From positions 1,426,001-1,490,000 of the forward strand of contig JADJWA010000001.1 of NCBI GenBank assembly GCA_016716605.1: a stretch of 64,000 bases of DNA. Direction: 5' to 3'. The notes under the pieces were generated by a model. That model saw only the letters and a list, made by a program, of their open reading frames with translations, was not told the origin of the DNA and did no database searches. The position numbers were made by a program, and so were the translations under genes. This DNA is from Flavobacteriales bacterium (lineage in GTDB: Bacteria > Bacteroidota > Bacteroidia > Flavobacteriales_F > PHOS-HE28). This document shows, piece by piece, positions 54,601 through 61,882 of the stretch. The stretch's first letter is position 1. Each line of letters opens with the position of its first letter.

Positions 54601-57600
54601 CGAGTTCGATTCCCAGACCGACCATGATCTGTACAACATCGTTCCTCCCACGAACGGGGTGATGATCTTCGAGGTACAAGCCGAACATGCAGGCGCCGTT
54701 GCGGACTCCATGGAGTTGCGCCTTTACACATCGGCTGGCATCACCATTCAATTCTGGACCATCCCTGTGGGCGCGAACGGTGTTCCCGTCACCAGTACGT
54801 TCAGCATCCCCTGCCGCACATCCACCACGGACTACGACGTGCGCATTATCTCACACGCTTGCGGTACCAGCTACCGCTGGAAGTACACCATGGCCGCGCC
54901 GGTCTTTGCGAACGATGTGGAGCCGAACGGATCCACGGGCCAGGCGATCGTACTGCCCGTGGCCACTCCGATGACAGGGCAGATCAATTTCGGCGGCGGG
55001 GAGAACAACGACTATTACCGCATCAACCTGCCGACCGATGGTGTATTGAACGTGACGATCGAAGCGGAGCACTCTGGCGCCTCCACGACGGAGACCGTTG
55101 GCGCACGCATATCGGTGAGCACGGGAACCACACTGGCGACATGGGACGCTGCGGTGGGAGCCAGTTCGACCCCCGCGAGCACTTCGTTCAGCTTGAGTTG
55201 CCGCGGCATGGCGGTTCCCTACTACTTGAACCTGGCCAGCAACGTCTGCGGTGCCTCGTACCGCGTTAGTTGGACCGTTACACCGCCTGTTTATGCCAAT
55301 GACCCCGAGCCCAACAACAGCAGTCCCGGCACCCCCATGGACCTGAATGCGGGGGAACAACAGGGTCACATCGCCTTCTACAATACCACCGACGATGATT
55401 ACTACGCGTTCACACATCCAGGCGGACCGTGGTCTGTGACCATCAGTGCTGAGCATGTGGGTGCCGGCGCAGGTTCAATGCCCTTGGAGGTCCGCAACAA
55501 TCCGGGCACGCTATTCGGTTCGTTCACAGTACCTGTCGGAGGTTCCTCCACACCAGTAACGACGACGTTCACAATTCCATCGCTCGCAGCGGGTTCCATC
55601 TACCGCTTGATCGTGAAGGACGGCACTTGCGGTGTGAGCTACCGTATCCATTGCTACGATGATGATGGGGACGGCACCTGCAACGCCTTCGATCTCTGTG
55701 CTGCTGGACCCGAGCCCGGTACGCCTTGCGACGACAACAATGGTGCGACGACCAACGACATCATCCTGGCGAACTGCGTATGCGCCGGCACCTTGCTGGC
55801 CAATGATTGCAACGGTGTGCCCGGCGGACCTGCGCTTCCAGGTACAGCATGCAACGACAACAATGCCTGCACGACAGGCGATGTGCTCGATGCGAACTGC
55901 AACTGCGCCGGGGTGATCGCTGATGCGGATGCCGATGGCGTGTGCGACGCGAACGACGATTGCGCCAGCACACCAACAGGTGAAGGTGTGAATACCGACG
56001 GCTGCTCATGCACACAGGTGACGGTGGACGATGGCGATCCCTGCACAGCGGATATCTGCGTGAACGGATCGGTGACCCATCCGTTCGAGGATACGGACAA
56101 CGATGGTACTTGCGATGCCAACGACATCTGCCCCGGCGGTCCTGAACCCGGAACCACCTGCAACGACAACAACGATTGCACCACCGGTGATGTAATCGGT
56201 ACGAACTGCCTGTGTGCAGGAACCTTCGCTGATGCCGATGCGGATGGCACCTGCGACGCCAACGACCTCTGCCCCGGCGGACCCGAACCCGGCACCACCT
56301 GCAACGACAACAACGGCGCAACGATCAACGACATCATTCAGGAGAACTGCGTGTGCGCCGGCACGTTGCTGGGCAATGATTGCAACGGCGTTCCGGGCGG
56401 CCCTGCGATCCCCGGCACCACATGCAACGACAACAACCCCTGCACCACCGGTGATGTCTTCGATGCGAACTGCCTCTGCGCAGGAACCTTCGCTGATGCG
56501 GACCAGGACGGCACGTGCGACGCCAGTGACCTCTGCCCCGGCGGGCCCGAGCCCGGCACAGCATGCAACGACAACAACTCAAGCACCGAGAATGATGTGG
56601 TAGGATCGGATTGCGCCTGCGCTGGAACGCCGACAGGCATCACGTGCACCACCGACCTCGACTTCGTGTACCAGGCCGATGGCATTGATGATCTGTACTG
56701 GCAGTTGTTCGAGCAGGGCACCAACAATCCCATGCAGAGCGGCGGCGGCGCCTTGATCGGAAACGGCTCCGAAGCCACCTGCCTGCCCGACGGCTGCTTC
56801 TACCTCGTGGTATCCGACAGCGGCGGGGACGGCATCGTGAACGGCGGCTACCTGCTGAGGATCAACAGCAGCGTGCGCCTCATCGATAACCAGTACGGAA
56901 TCTTCGGCGAAGGCGGATTCACTAGCGGGGCCAACAGCCAGATCGATGGCAACGAGGGCTTCTGCCTGCCCGTGGGCACCGACCGGCTGATTTTCACCAG
57001 CTGCGACAAGCGCGATTGGAAGACCAGCCCCTGTGGCGGTGAATACGTAGTGGCCAATGGCAATCAGGACGTGAGCAATGAGTACGGCGTGAACAACGCC
57101 AACAGCGGCTATCAGATGTGGTGGTTCGCGCCCAACGGCGGTTACAGCTTCAAGCGCTTCCAGAGCCACAACACGAGCAACGGACTGCCCGCCAGCGACA
57201 CCCGTGCCTGCCACTTCCGCATCAATGGCTGGGCCGGCAACCAGCTGCAGGAAGGACAGTTCTACAACGTGAAAGTGCGCGGCCGCGTGAACGGCGATTA
57301 CAACGCCTGGGGACCTGCCTGCCGCTTTATGCTCAACAGCGCTGGAGCCCAGTGCCCCCGCACCAAGCTCATGGACCTGCCCGGCAACCAATACTTGAGC
57401 TGCGGACAAAACCGCGCCATCGGCAACAACGTGTACGTGCATGCCAAGCCGGTGCGCCGCATGAACAACAACTGCAACTGGGTGAACGCGAACCGCTACC
57501 AGTTCCGCTTCCGCATCCCATCGGAGAACATCACCATCGTGAAGACCAGCGCCACTGGCCAGTACTGGGTGAACACCAACGGCCTCACCTGCGGCAAGAC

Positions 57601-58012
57601 CTACGAAGTGGATGTGCGCGCGAGCTTCGACAATGGCGCTACCTGGTGCCACAGCAGCGACCCCTACGGCGACATCTGCCTGCTCACCACCACATGCAGC
57701 TTCGGCATGGCTGAGGAGAGCTCTTCAAGCGCAGCCGGTCAGTCCGAGCGGAGCGTGGGACTGTACCCGAACCCCAACAACGGCGACCAGCTCTTCGTGA
57801 GCCTGAGCAACGTGGAGGAGGGTGTTGAGTCGATCAACGTGGATATCTACGACAGCTTCGGCAAGCGCGTGGCCCAGCGCACGATCGGCGTGCAGGACGG
57901 CCTCGTGAACACCACCATCGACCTGAACGGGGAACTGGCCGGCGGCATGTACATGGTGAGCATCGCTGCAGGAAGCGCGATCCACACCGAGCGACTGGTG
58001 ATCCAGCGCTGA
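48626..58012 (+). CDS. Giant T9SS surface protein: SBBP propeller, PPC-like repeats (3128 aa)
   Basis: Signal peptide ('LFAGLVVSIAAIAG'). Residues ~34-260 resemble the N-terminal domain of SBBP proteins ('VGFEENKGQV', 'YPGIDWVVYTTEKGMKYDF'). Residues ~260-709 hold seven SBBP repeats ('RLWGTYYGG' ... 'DAFLVKF'). An Ig-like segment (712-805) leads into about twelve repeats of ~126 residues (814-2342) of bacterial pre-peptidase (PPC) type, with 'ANDLEPN', 'DNQTDDDYYNLVPP', 'AEHAGASPGTMEVELYT' and 'CGVSYRWKYTMTAP'. A Cys/Asp-rich stretch (2342-2672, 'TTCNDNNDCTTGDVI', 'DADADGTCDANDLCPGG') looks like Ca-binding TSP3-type repeats. The shared cassette starts at 2674, and the T9SS domain ends in 'ERLVIQR'. 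Probably a very long surface fibre or adhesin. ATG 48626 is chosen over the in-frame TTG 48542 because the signal starts there. Confidence 0.88.
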   Translation: MRTPTLFAGLVVSIAAIAGTPPTPAMLENLSGASVGFEENKGQVCTVEGEPAPHVRYRLSQGNTQLFLLDNGIAYQFSRLHHPQRSQEAAPHARPDRAGAKQMGGDLRLETYRMDMVLEGADPNSRITTEGRSDDYTQYYNHEALDVHIYTKVTYHEIYPGIDWVVYTTEKGMKYDFVVQPGADPDHIRMRFIHHEELSLDAEGNLIHGNRMGRFTEERPVSFQDGNEVATSFVLEGNALRFALENYDRSRTLTIDPARLWATYYGGEGVDFGWSCTTDASGNVYMAGSAESSNGIAAGGHQNTYGDFRDAFLVKFTATGTRLWGTYYGGPEGEGGFQCAVDANGNVFLAGESYSSSAIASGGHQNAIGGDQDAFLAKFNAAGVRLWATYYGGTGHDRGLHCEVDAVGNVYLCGQTSSTSAMASGGHQDAYGGGMDDAFLAKFNPTGTRLWGTYYGGNAGDAGYSCTVDASGSVFLSGSTGSTSSIASSGHQNTLGGSYDAFLVKFTGSGSRIWGTYYGGTGGDQAWQCAVGTDGDVCLAGSTSSTTNIANGGHQNIYGGGTSDAFIAKFNTSGTRIWGSYYGGSDEDFAYSCAVDAAGSSYLTGFTSSTSGIAINGHQNTYGGGASDAFLVKLGANGDRAWGTYYGGTGFEGGFWEPTWFVSGRCTVDLSGNVLLAGISTSTMNISANGFQNTFGGDHDAFLVKFEDRSIATSVINGPICTGQAVSVPFTVSGAFNGGNTFTAELSDASGSFASPVDIGSLSGTGSGTISASVPLGTTPGSGYRIRVVGSNPIVEGTDNGTNLTINDRTTNCTCADVVESELNNTAATANAIAYDTPLSGITGPCSLPDNTVDHYSFTTTTQGVLRVEACLSNTGPAPLNVTFRVLNSAGTTLGTFILPAGANNVPVPGAFELPCRGIASYRIAVDNPSTVHCTNYAFSYTMLPPVFANDPEPNDGLGVSATQLAYNTDQDGRNNFDGESTYDYYRILLPTNGILNIDVQAEHSGAAPGTMTVALLSSGGTVLQTWPVAVGANSVPVSSTVSITCRSTVSNYHIRINSAVCGTSYRFKYTVTPPLFAGDVEPNNGTPGTTAAHDTYMDGNLQFDGESTYDYYNIVPPHNGVMTIEVQAEHVGASPATIDMVLYTTAGITIQTWSVPVGANSTATTTTVSILCRSSTTDYDLRFATTTCGVSYRWKYTMTAPFFANDLEPNNGGGGSTEAHDTWYEGQIGFDNQTDDDYYNLVPPFNGVMNVEIQAEHAGASPGTMEVELYTSAGISIQSWTVVAGASGVPVTTVVSVPCRSSTTDYDLRFRDVTCGVSYRWKYTMTAPFFANDLEPNQTYGGSTEADSTWYEGQLGFDNQTDDDIYNLVPAHNGVLNIEVEAEHTGASPGTFNVELLTTAGITIQSWTMVAGANGIPVSTTVSVPCRSFTTDYDLRFSDVTCGVSYRWKYTMTAPLFAIDAEPNETYGGSTEADSTWYEGQIGFDNQIDDDIYNLVPATNGVMHIEVQAEHTSASPGTMQVELFTTAGISIQAWTMVVGANGVPVTTAVSVPCRSHITDYDLRFRDVSCGVSYRWKYTMTPPLFAEDVEPNNTTPGTALAHNTYTEGHLAFDTESTYDYYRIMPDFNGMVNVELQAEHTGAVPGTITVLLLNTAGTTLQTWTFPVGANGVPDTTTFSRTCLNGGTSYDLRLASSVCGASYKLKYTLTPAVFTNDTEPNNSTSQAFVLPETQTAQGQLNFGSDNFDVYRANLSGDGVLNVTLEAEHADVQTNALVTVQLFISTGTVLQTWTAPIGAGSIPLSTVLSKTCLGNTLPYYLSVSSSICGTSYRISYTVTPPVFANDVEANDGGGLAHDTYAEGHLEFYNLGPYDTYNIVPPINGVMTFEVLAEHVGQVEGSMEVRLINTVGITIQVWTIPVGANGVPDTSTFSINCRGFTTDYDVRLSSATCGASYRWKYTMTAPVFPSDAEPNNQTPGGVGSPVAHDTYQNGHVEFDSQTDHDLYNIVPPTNGVMIFEVQAEHAGAVADSMELRLYTSAGITIQFWTIPVGANGVPVTSTFSIPCRTSTTDYDVRIISHACGTSYRWKYTMAAPVFANDVEPNGSTGQAIVLPVATPMTGQINFGGGENNDYYRINLPTDGVLNVTIEAEHSGASTTETVGARISVSTGTTLATWDAAVGASSTPASTSFSLSCRGMAVPYYLNLASNVCGASYRVSWTVTPPVYANDPEPNNSSPGTPMDLNAGEQQGHIAFYNTTDDDYYAFTHPGGPWSVTISAEHVGAGAGSMPLEVRNNPGTLFGSFTVPVGGSSTPVTTTFTIPSLAAGSIYRLIVKDGTCGVSYRIHCYDDDGDGTCNAFDLCAAGPEPGTPCDDNNGATTNDIILANCVCAGTLLANDCNGVPGGPALPGTACNDNNACTTGDVLDANCNCAGVIADADADGVCDANDDCASTPTGEGVNTDGCSCTQVTVDDGDPCTADICVNGSVTHPFEDTDNDGTCDANDICPGGPEPGTTCNDNNDCTTGDVIGTNCLCAGTFADADADGTCDANDLCPGGPEPGTTCNDNNGATINDIIQENCVCAGTLLGNDCNGVPGGPAIPGTTCNDNNPCTTGDVFDANCLCAGTFADADQDGTCDASDLCPGGPEPGTACNDNNSSTENDVVGSDCACAGTPTGITCTTDLDFVYQADGIDDLYWQLFEQGTNNPMQSGGGALIGNGSEATCLPDGCFYLVVSDSGGDGIVNGGYLLRINSSVRLIDNQYGIFGEGGFTSGANSQIDGNEGFCLPVGTDRLIFTSCDKRDWKTSPCGGEYVVANGNQDVSNEYGVNNANSGYQMWWFAPNGGYSFKRFQSHNTSNGLPASDTRACHFRINGWAGNQLQEGQFYNVKVRGRVNGDYNAWGPACRFMLNSAGAQCPRTKLMDLPGNQYLSCGQNRAIGNNVYVHAKPVRRMNNNCNWVNANRYQFRFRIPSENITIVKTSATGQYWVNTNGLTCGKTYEVDVRASFDNGATWCHSSDPYGDICLLTTTCSFGMAEESSSSAAGQSERSVGLYPNPNNGDQLFVSLSNVEEGVESINVDIYDSFGKRVAQRTIGVQDGLVNTTIDLNGELAGGMYMVSIAAGSAIHTERLVIQR
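49405..50750 (+). repeat. Seven SBBP repeats
   Basis: Coding repeat of roughly 185 bases; each unit contains 'W(G/A)TYYGG' and 'DAF(L/I)(V/A)KF'. Seven copies fit one closed seven-bladed propeller. Confidence 0.85.
51066..55650 (+). repeat. About twelve PPC-like coding repeats
   Basis: Units of about 378 bases. Copies 4-6 (52.2-53.3 kb) are the closest to each other, with nearly identical 'CGVSYRWKYTMTAP' coding sequence at intervals of about 378 bases. Copies at both ends are more diverged. Confidence 0.8.
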
Positions 58013-58032
58013 GGACGCAGTGACACAATATG

Positions 58033-58064
58033 GCTGGGGCCGGTTCTTGCGAACCGGCCCCAGC
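58033..58064. terminator. Perfect 14-bp hairpin between convergent genes
   Basis: GCTGGGGCCGGTTC (58033-58046) and its complement (58051-58064) enclose TTGC, followed by TATTTG. It lies 20 bases after the giant surface gene and before the convergent M56 gene stop at 58085. Confidence 0.85.
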
Positions 58065-58084
58065 TATTTGCGGAAGGACTCAAC

Positions 58085-59218
58085 TCATTCAAGCTTGAAC
58101 GCGATGGGCAGGGTCATCTGCGCACTCACCGCCTTGCCGCCGGATTGAGCGGGCTTCCATGCGGGCATGCTCCGCACCACACGGAGGGCCTCGTTGTCGA
58201 TATCCTCGCGCACGCCACGCTTCACGGAGGCATCGGCCACCTGACCGTTGGACTTCACGGTGAACACCACGAACACCTTGCCTTCCACGCGGTCGCTCTT
58301 CGCGGAAGCAGGGTAAGTGAGATTCGCCCCGATGTACTTGATCAAGGCCTCTTGTCCACCGGGGAATTCCGGTTGCTGGTCGATTCCTGGAAACGTCTTC
58401 GCCTCGGATGCCGGGGCGATGATGGCCGGGGCGGCTTGCCAGGAAGACAGCGTCACGGCGAAGGCGAGCAGCGGGATGCCGAGCAGGAGCTTGCGGCGCG
58501 CAAGGCGCGGGGAACGGGTGTTCTTCAACATGGTCATGCGGTGTTTGAGGTTGTTTGATCCGAACGAATTGAGGAGCGAGGCCGTGGGCACCCCGAATGC
58601 TTGGGCGAGCAGCAGGGCCTCGTAGTGGGGATGGCGCATCCGGGCAATGGCATCCGCCTCGAGCTCATGCACCAGCCGCAGCTCACGCAAAGCCAGTCGC
58701 CAGGCCGGATTGCTCCAGAAGAACGCGGAAGCTGCCTCATAGAGGAGCACATCGAAAGAATGCCCGCGTGAGGCATGCACGCGCTCATGCGCCAGCAGCG
58801 CGGCTTGATCCTGCTCCACGACCGAAGCAGGGATGTGGATCCGGTTGAAGAATGAGCGCGCTTCGCCGGATGATGCCGCCACAGCGCGGAAGGCGGTGAC
58901 ACTGCGCGCGGTCAGCACGATGAGCAGCAAGGCGGTCAGTGCCAGGTGCGCGACCGCTGCGATGCGCAACCAATCCGTGCCATGCGCTCCGGGCAGCGAT
59001 GAACCGGTGTTGCTGATTTCCGGCAAGCGGATCGTCATGGCTGTTGCGGCCAGGTGACCGGAGGGCAGCAGGGGCAGCGCAATGGCAAGCAAGGCGGATG
59101 CAAGCAACCAGAATCGGCGCGCGGCATACCAGGTCTCGCGTCGCAGCAACAGATGGTAAGCGCCGAGGAGCGCGACGAACACGAGGTTCGCTTTCAGGTA
59201 GTAGATCAGGGCGTCCAT
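58085..59218 (-). CDS. M56 metallopeptidase with TonB C-terminal domain (BlaR1-like)
   Basis: 377 residues. Membrane helices at about 10-25, 36-52 and 86-104 precede a cytoplasmic zinc protease site: 'LLAHERVHASRGHSFDV' (His144, Glu145, His148) and 'LVHELEADAIARM'. After another helix ('LLLGIPLLAFAVTLSSW') the C-terminal ~95 residues form a TonB-like domain ('FPGGQEALIKYIGANLTYP', 'EGKVFVVFTVKSNGQV'). This fusion is common in Bacteroidota and is thought to sense an envelope signal and inactivate the partner BlaI repressor. There is no penicillin-binding sensor domain, so a beta-lactam role is not supported. It starts 1 base after the blaI-like stop. Confidence 0.9.
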   Translation of the reverse strand: MDALIYYLKANLVFVALLGAYHLLLRRETWYAARRFWLLASALLAIALPLLPSGHLAATAMTIRLPEISNTGSSLPGAHGTDWLRIAAVAHLALTALLLIVLTARSVTAFRAVAASSGEARSFFNRIHIPASVVEQDQAALLAHERVHASRGHSFDVLLYEAASAFFWSNPAWRLALRELRLVHELEADAIARMRHPHYEALLLAQAFGVPTASLLNSFGSNNLKHRMTMLKNTRSPRLARRKLLLGIPLLAFAVTLSSWQAAPAIIAPASEAKTFPGIDQQPEFPGGQEALIKYIGANLTYPASAKSDRVEGKVFVVFTVKSNGQVADASVKRGVREDIDNEALRVVRSMPAWKPAQSGGKAVSAQMTLPIAFKLE

Positions 59219-59219
59219 G

Positions 59220-59588
59220 TCAGCGATTCTTCTTCTTGGCTTGGATGAGCTTCAGCAGTTCCTCCAATTCTTGCGCGTCCAGCTCTTCGCGCTCGATGAA
59301 GTGGCTCAGCAGCTGGCGGGGAGATCCTCCGAAATAGTCCTTCAGCAAGCGCTTGGCGTTGCCCTGCCCATACGAGTCCTTGTTCAGCAGGGCATGATAG
59401 CGGTGGCTGCGGCCGAAGGCCTCATGGCCCACATAGCCCTTCTCCTCCAGGATGCGCACGATGGTGCTCACCGTGGTCACAGCCGGGCGGGGCTTCGGCA
59501 TGGCCGCCACCACATCCTTCACGAAGGATGGCCCAAGCCTCCAAAGCACCTGCATCACCTGCTCTTCGGCCTTCGTCAATCGCTCCAT
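59220..59588 (-). CDS. BlaI/MecI/CopY-family transcriptional repressor
   Basis: 122 residues with the family's winged-helix DNA-binding domain ('LTKAEEQVMQVLWRLGPSFV', 'VTTVSTIVRILEEKGYVGHE', 'RSHRYHALLNKDSYG') and a short helical dimerisation domain ending in 'LIQAKKKNR'. In this family the paired M56 protease causes repressor cleavage. Here the gene directly precedes such a protease, and a palindrome lies 10 bases upstream of its start, which implies autoregulation. The targets beyond its own operon are unknown. Confidence 0.92.
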   Translation of the reverse strand: MERLTKAEEQVMQVLWRLGPSFVKDVVAAMPKPRPAVTTVSTIVRILEEKGYVGHEAFGRSHRYHALLNKDSYGQGNAKRLLKDYFGGSPRQLLSHFIEREELDAQELEELLKLIQAKKKNR

Positions 59589-59597
59589 GGCGGCAAT

Positions 59598-59619
59598 TAT
59601 AACTATGAATATAGTTGTA
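59598..59619. promoter_or_regulatory. Probable BlaI-family operator
   Basis: Inverted repeat with arms TATAACTAT and ATAGTTGTA (8 of 9 pairs) around GAAT. It is AT-rich in a GC-rich neighbourhood and carries the TACA/TGTA-like ends typical of BlaI sites. It lies 10 bases upstream of the repressor gene and 102 bases before the divergent DCC gene. Confidence 0.65.
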
Positions 59620-59720
59620 TGGCGAGATTCTTAGTTGAAAGTGACGTGCCGTTCAAGGAGCGGGGCCTTTTCGCGGAGGAACGGCGTCGGGTCAGTCGGC
59701 ATTCGGACCTTGTGGCCGGT

Positions 59721-60122
59721 ATGACCACAGACCAGGACCGCATCATCTTCTTCGACGGCGTTTGCGGGCTGTGCAACCGCTTCGTGGATCGCTTGCTTCG
59801 GATCGACCGCGGCGGCATGTTCCGCTTCGCCCCGCTGCAAGGCAGCACCGCGCATGATCGCCTGCCGGCCGGCCTCGCCGATGCGCTGAGCAGCGTGATC
59901 TATCTCCGCGAGGGCGTGGTGCTCACCCGATCCACCGCTGCGCTCCGGATCCTCATCGACCTGGGCGGTTGGCGGCGCGTGCACCGCATCTGGTTCGTGT
60001 TCCCGCGCGCGCTGCGCGATGCGGTCTACGATTGGGTGGCCCGCAATCGCTACAGCTGGTTCGGGAAGCGGGATGCTTGCAGGCTGCCCAATCCAGAGGA
60101 ACGAAGCCGCTTCATGTCCTAG
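59721..60122 (+). CDS. DCC-family thiol-disulfide oxidoreductase-like protein (DUF393)
   Basis: 133 residues. The family name motif is present as 'IIFFDGVCGLCNRFVDRLL' with Cys15 and Cys18 in a CxxC arrangement; 'FRFAPLQG', 'LTRSTAALRIL' and 'DWVARNRYSWFGKRDACRLP' complete the pattern. The proteins are thioredoxin-like and of poorly known function. ATG 59721 puts the motif at the usual distance from the start; an ATG at 59619 overlaps the operator and adds 34 atypical residues. Its stop overlaps the convergent mlaD-like stop by a few bases. Confidence 0.85.
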   Translation: MTTDQDRIIFFDGVCGLCNRFVDRLLRIDRGGMFRFAPLQGSTAHDRLPAGLADALSSVIYLREGVVLTRSTAALRILIDLGGWRRVHRIWFVFPRALRDAVYDWVARNRYSWFGKRDACRLPNPEERSRFMS

Positions 60123-61102
60123 TCCCTTGAACGTCCGTCGCGCTTCAGGTCTTTCTCCTTCTCCTTGAAATAGCGCCTGAAGAACCAGTTGCGCTGCAGC
60201 GCCTTCAGGTTCTCGTTGAGGAGTTCGCTGCCCTGCTCCAGGTTGGCGAGGGAGCGGCGCACATCACTGGCGACGATGGTGTCCTGCGTGAGGGCATGCG
60301 CGAGGCCTTTGGGATCATTGAGCCCGGTGCTGAAGCGCTCCACCTCGCCAGCAGCGCTTGACAGCGAGTCGCTGAGAAGCTGCAACTGCTGGAGCAGGCC
60401 CTTCACCTGCTGCTCGGCCACCGGATCGCCGATGAGCGTGCCCAGTGCACCCTTCCCGTCGCGCACGTCGGCGATGAGGGCATTGGCCTGCTGGGTGGCT
60501 GAGCGCGCCGCTTGGGCCGTAGCATTCAATTCCGAGAGCGAGCCCCGCAACTGCGCGGCGAGCGCCGTGTCGCTGAAGAGGTCGAGCACGCTTCCGGGAC
60601 GATTGAGCCGCTCGGCGAGCAGGCGCAGGTCGGTGGTGATGGCGGCAAGGTTGTCGTTGGTGCGGTCGAGCGTCTCCAGCATGGCGTCGGTGTCCAGCGG
60701 AATCGACGTGTGCAGCATGGAGCCATCGGTCACGGGCTCACCGGGGCCATCGCCGGGCTCGATGTTCATGAGCTTGTTCCCCATGAGGCCGTCGGAGCCG
60801 ATGCTCACGATCGCATTCGTGCGAATGTGGGCCGCCTGGTCCTCGCGCAGGGCGACATCGACCCGGACCGTGCTGTCGTTCATGATGGTGAGGCGCTCCA
60901 CCGTGCCCACATTGATGCCCGCGTAGCGCACGTTGTTGCCGGGACGCAATCCGCCCACCTGCCGGAATTCAGCGCTTACCGTGATGGTGCTGCTGAAGAG
61001 GCCGCGCTTGCTCCCCAACAGATACAGGCCGAGCACGAGCAGCACGGTGCCGGCCAGCACGAAGAGGCCCAGGCGCACGGCGACATTCCCTTCCTTGGCC
61101 AT
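60119..61102 (-). CDS. MlaD-type MCE-domain lipid transport protein
   Basis: 327 residues. An N-terminal membrane anchor ('LGLFVLAGTVLLVLGLYLLG') is followed by one MCE domain (about 33-125: 'VSAEFRQVGGLRPGNNVRYA', 'GINVGTVERL', 'ALREDQAAHI', 'IGSDGLMGNKLMNI') and a long helical C-terminus of about 200 residues that may form a tunnel needle. It would shuttle lipids, probably phospholipids, between the inner membrane permease and the outer membrane. It is the last gene of mlaE-mlaF-mlaD. ATG 61102 overlaps the mlaF stop (TGATG). Confidence 0.9.
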   Translation of the reverse strand: MAKEGNVAVRLGLFVLAGTVLLVLGLYLLGSKRGLFSSTITVSAEFRQVGGLRPGNNVRYAGINVGTVERLTIMNDSTVRVDVALREDQAAHIRTNAIVSIGSDGLMGNKLMNIEPGDGPGEPVTDGSMLHTSIPLDTDAMLETLDRTNDNLAAITTDLRLLAERLNRPGSVLDLFSDTALAAQLRGSLSELNATAQAARSATQQANALIADVRDGKGALGTLIGDPVAEQQVKGLLQQLQLLSDSLSSAAGEVERFSTGLNDPKGLAHALTQDTIVASDVRRSLANLEQGSELLNENLKALQRNWFFRRYFKEKEKDLKRDGRSRD

Positions 61103-61881
61103 CACATGAAGATGAAGAATGAGCGCACCACGGGGTCGTTGGAGGCGCGAAGATCGGCGTAGCTCCCCTCCACATGGTTGCGGCCTTCGTGCAGCACGAT
61201 GATGCGGTTGGCGGCCAGCTTGGCCACATTGAGGTCGTGCGAGATGATGATCGACGAGGTGTTGTAGGCGCGCTGCAGCTGGAGGATCAGCTCCACGATC
61301 TCCTTGCCCGTGATGGGGTCCAGTCCGGTCGTGGGCTCGTCGTAGAGCACGACCTCGGGTTTCAGGATGAGCGTGCGCGCCAGGCCGATGCGGCGCTTCA
61401 TGCCGCCGCTGAGCTCACTGGGGTACATGCGCCGCGTAAGCGGAAGGCCGACGGCAGCCAGCACCTCATCGACAAGCGCATCCGTGTGCTTGGGATTGCG
61501 CGCTATCCAATGGCGCCGCAGCGGGAACTCGAGGTTCTCCTCCACCGTCATGCTGTCGTAGAGCGCGCTGCTCTGGAAAAGGAATCCGATTCGTACGCGC
61601 AGGCGGTCGAGGGCGTCCTGGTCCAGTGCCAGCACATCCTGACCGAGCACGCGGATCGTGCCGGCATCGGCTTCCAGCAGCCGCATGATGCACTTGATGA
61701 GCACGCTCTTTCCGCTGCCGCTCTTGCCGAGCACCATGAGGTTCTCGCCTCGGCGAAGATCCAGATCGAATCCGTCCAGGACCACGTTGCTGCCGAAGGC
61801 CTTGCGCAGCCCGCGCACCTCCACCACGCATTCGTCGGTCATCCCCATCGCTGCATGCTCCAGGCTTGCCGGCGCGTCCAT
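61102..61881 (-). CDS. MlaF-type ABC transporter ATPase
   Basis: 259 residues. Walker A 'MVLGKSGSGKSVLIKCI', Q-loop 'GFLFQSSALYDSMTVEENL', signature 'LSGGMKRRIGLART', Walker B 'VVLYDEPTTGLDPITGKEI' and H-loop 'IIISHDLNVAKL' are all intact. 'ALYDSMTV' and 'LSGGM' are typical of the Mla/MCE ATPases. It powers lipid transport by the adjacent permease. ATG 61881 lies 1 base after the mlaE stop; the alternative ATG 61842 ('MTDECVVEV') would give a shorter, equally plausible N-terminus. Confidence 0.93.
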   Translation of the reverse strand: MDAPASLEHAAMGMTDECVVEVRGLRKAFGSNVVLDGFDLDLRRGENLMVLGKSGSGKSVLIKCIMRLLEADAGTIRVLGQDVLALDQDALDRLRVRIGFLFQSSALYDSMTVEENLEFPLRRHWIARNPKHTDALVDEVLAAVGLPLTRRMYPSELSGGMKRRIGLARTLILKPEVVLYDEPTTGLDPITGKEIVELILQLQRAYNTSSIIISHDLNVAKLAANRIIVLHEGRNHVEGSYADLRASNDPVVRSFFIFM

Positions 61882-61882
61882 C

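Noticed and set aside
49405..56640. Regular DNA repeats that might suggest a CRISPR array or satellite
   Set aside because: Units are in-frame protein repeats of about 185 or 378 bases with drifting codons and no short identical repeats with unique spacers.
55660..56640. Stretch of GATGC/GACAACAAC repeats considered as a microsatellite
   Set aside because: It encodes a Cys/Asp-rich TSP3-like linker in frame, with synonymous variation between units.
59217..59720. N-terminal extension of the DCC-family protein across the BlaI gene and its operator
   Set aside because: It is antisense to the repressor gene and the operator; the DCC motif sits at normal distance from ATG 59721.
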